64,000 bases of DNA. Origin: an uncultured Rhodospirillales bacterium (lineage in GTDB: Bacteria; Pseudomonadota; Alphaproteobacteria; CAAGCB01; CAG-977). The notes beneath the pieces were generated by a model that saw only the letters and a list, made by a program, of their open reading frames with translations, searched no databases and was not told the origin of the DNA. Positions 63,747-64,000 of this stretch are shown piece by piece. Within the stretch, counting starts at the first letter, position 1; every line of letters starts with the position of its first letter. A program made the translations under genes and the position numbers. Location of the stretch: contig CACYSU010000009.1 of assembly GCA_902777205.1 (NCBI GenBank), positions 22,710 through 86,709 of the forward strand, given 5' to 3'.

Positions 63747-64000
63747 TTTTTTCTCCTATAAAACACGGGTACCTTGCAGACCTTGATGACGGTTTTGCCG
63801 TTTGTGACCTTTTTGCGGTAGAGGAAGTTTTTGAGCGCGGCGGCGGATTTGGCAGCGAATTGGAAAACGGCGGGGGTCAGGGGGTCTTTGACCGTTCGGC
63901 TTTGCGCGCCGGACAGGTATCCGAACACGCGTTCCAACGCGTAGGGCAGCGGGTCGGCGCCGCGTTGCTGTTGTCCGGCCTCGCCCGTTGGGGCGGCGAA
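63743..64000 (-). CDS. Partial gene at the window edge, C-terminus of a polysaccharide-cluster protein
   Basis: The open frame runs off the right end, and only the last 85 or so residues are visible. They read [19 protein letters not shown], then a basic helix-like tail ([17 protein letters not shown]) and end FYRRKK. I do not recognise the family. Because it overlaps the aminotransferase start by four bases it is the preceding gene of the same operon. Confidence 0.6.
   Translation of the reverse strand, partial: FAAPTGEAGQQQRGADPLPYALERVFGYLSGAQSRTVKDPLTPAVFQFAAKSAAALKNFLYRKKVTNGKTVIKVCKVPVFYRRKK

Overview
The window is about 57% GC, densely coded chromosome from an alphaproteobacterium. 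The lineage signs are a Ros/MucR regulator, an Hsp20 gene followed by a DUF1150 gene, the bamD-recN-ligA run, aroK-aroB beside xerD, lptF-lptD-surA-rsmA, and an F1-only ATP synthase operon (atpHAGDC). Rubrerythrin, a C_GCAxxG_C_C redox protein, a flavodoxin-like FMN reductase and a CxxC-type MnmA fit an anaerobic or gut-associated member, perhaps an uncultured Rhodospirillales-like lineage. That placement is inference. No rRNA, canonical tRNA, CRISPR array or complete insertion sequence was found.

Layout. 1-10 kb, minus strand: a PEGA-like lipoprotein behind a structured attenuator-like leader, a small secreted protein, ligA, recN, bamD, an ALDH7-like protein lacking its catalytic Glu, a membrane-anchored protein and a TPR-methyltransferase fusion. 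10-17 kb, plus strand: a giant inner-membrane sulfatase-like protein with a Pro/Ala/Glu tail, grxD, a periplasmic PLD nuclease, a lipoprotein and a divergent AnmK. 17-26 kb, minus strand: a YgjP-like peptidase, mucR, queA, a SUKH protein, a colicin-type HNH nuclease, tapT, DUF1150, hsp20, a lipoprotein amidohydrolase, TerC/Alx, a beta-barrel protein and pheA.

26-31 kb is the accessory heart. Three more HNH paralogues stand in a row, followed by a low-GC frameshifted AlbA_2-type gene with SDQ repeats and an FMN reductase. Then come two identical 72-nt tRNA-shaped RNAs ending in ACCA, each with its own promoter and terminator. 31-38 kb holds rubrerythrin, the redox protein, a TetR regulator, a FadL porin, mnmA, a J-protein, DUF2889, aroB and aroK. 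38-48 kb is an envelope and housekeeping run: xerD, lptF, lptD, surA, rsmA, yggT, DUF167 and folD. The ATP synthase F1 operon follows, with an enlarged gamma subunit, then a MATE exporter.

55-56.5 kb is a graveyard: a frameshifted phage tail-fibre-like gene and a broken FRG-domain gene. 56.5-64 kb is a tightly overlapping minus-strand surface-polysaccharide operon with three GT2 enzymes and the FdtA/FdtB/FdtC-like set for a dTDP-3-acetamido-3,6-dideoxyhexose.

The strongest candidates for something undescribed are the paired tRNA-like RNAs (30.3-30.8 kb), the dispersed family of free-standing colicin-type HNH proteins with a SUKH neighbour, and the leader at 608-775.
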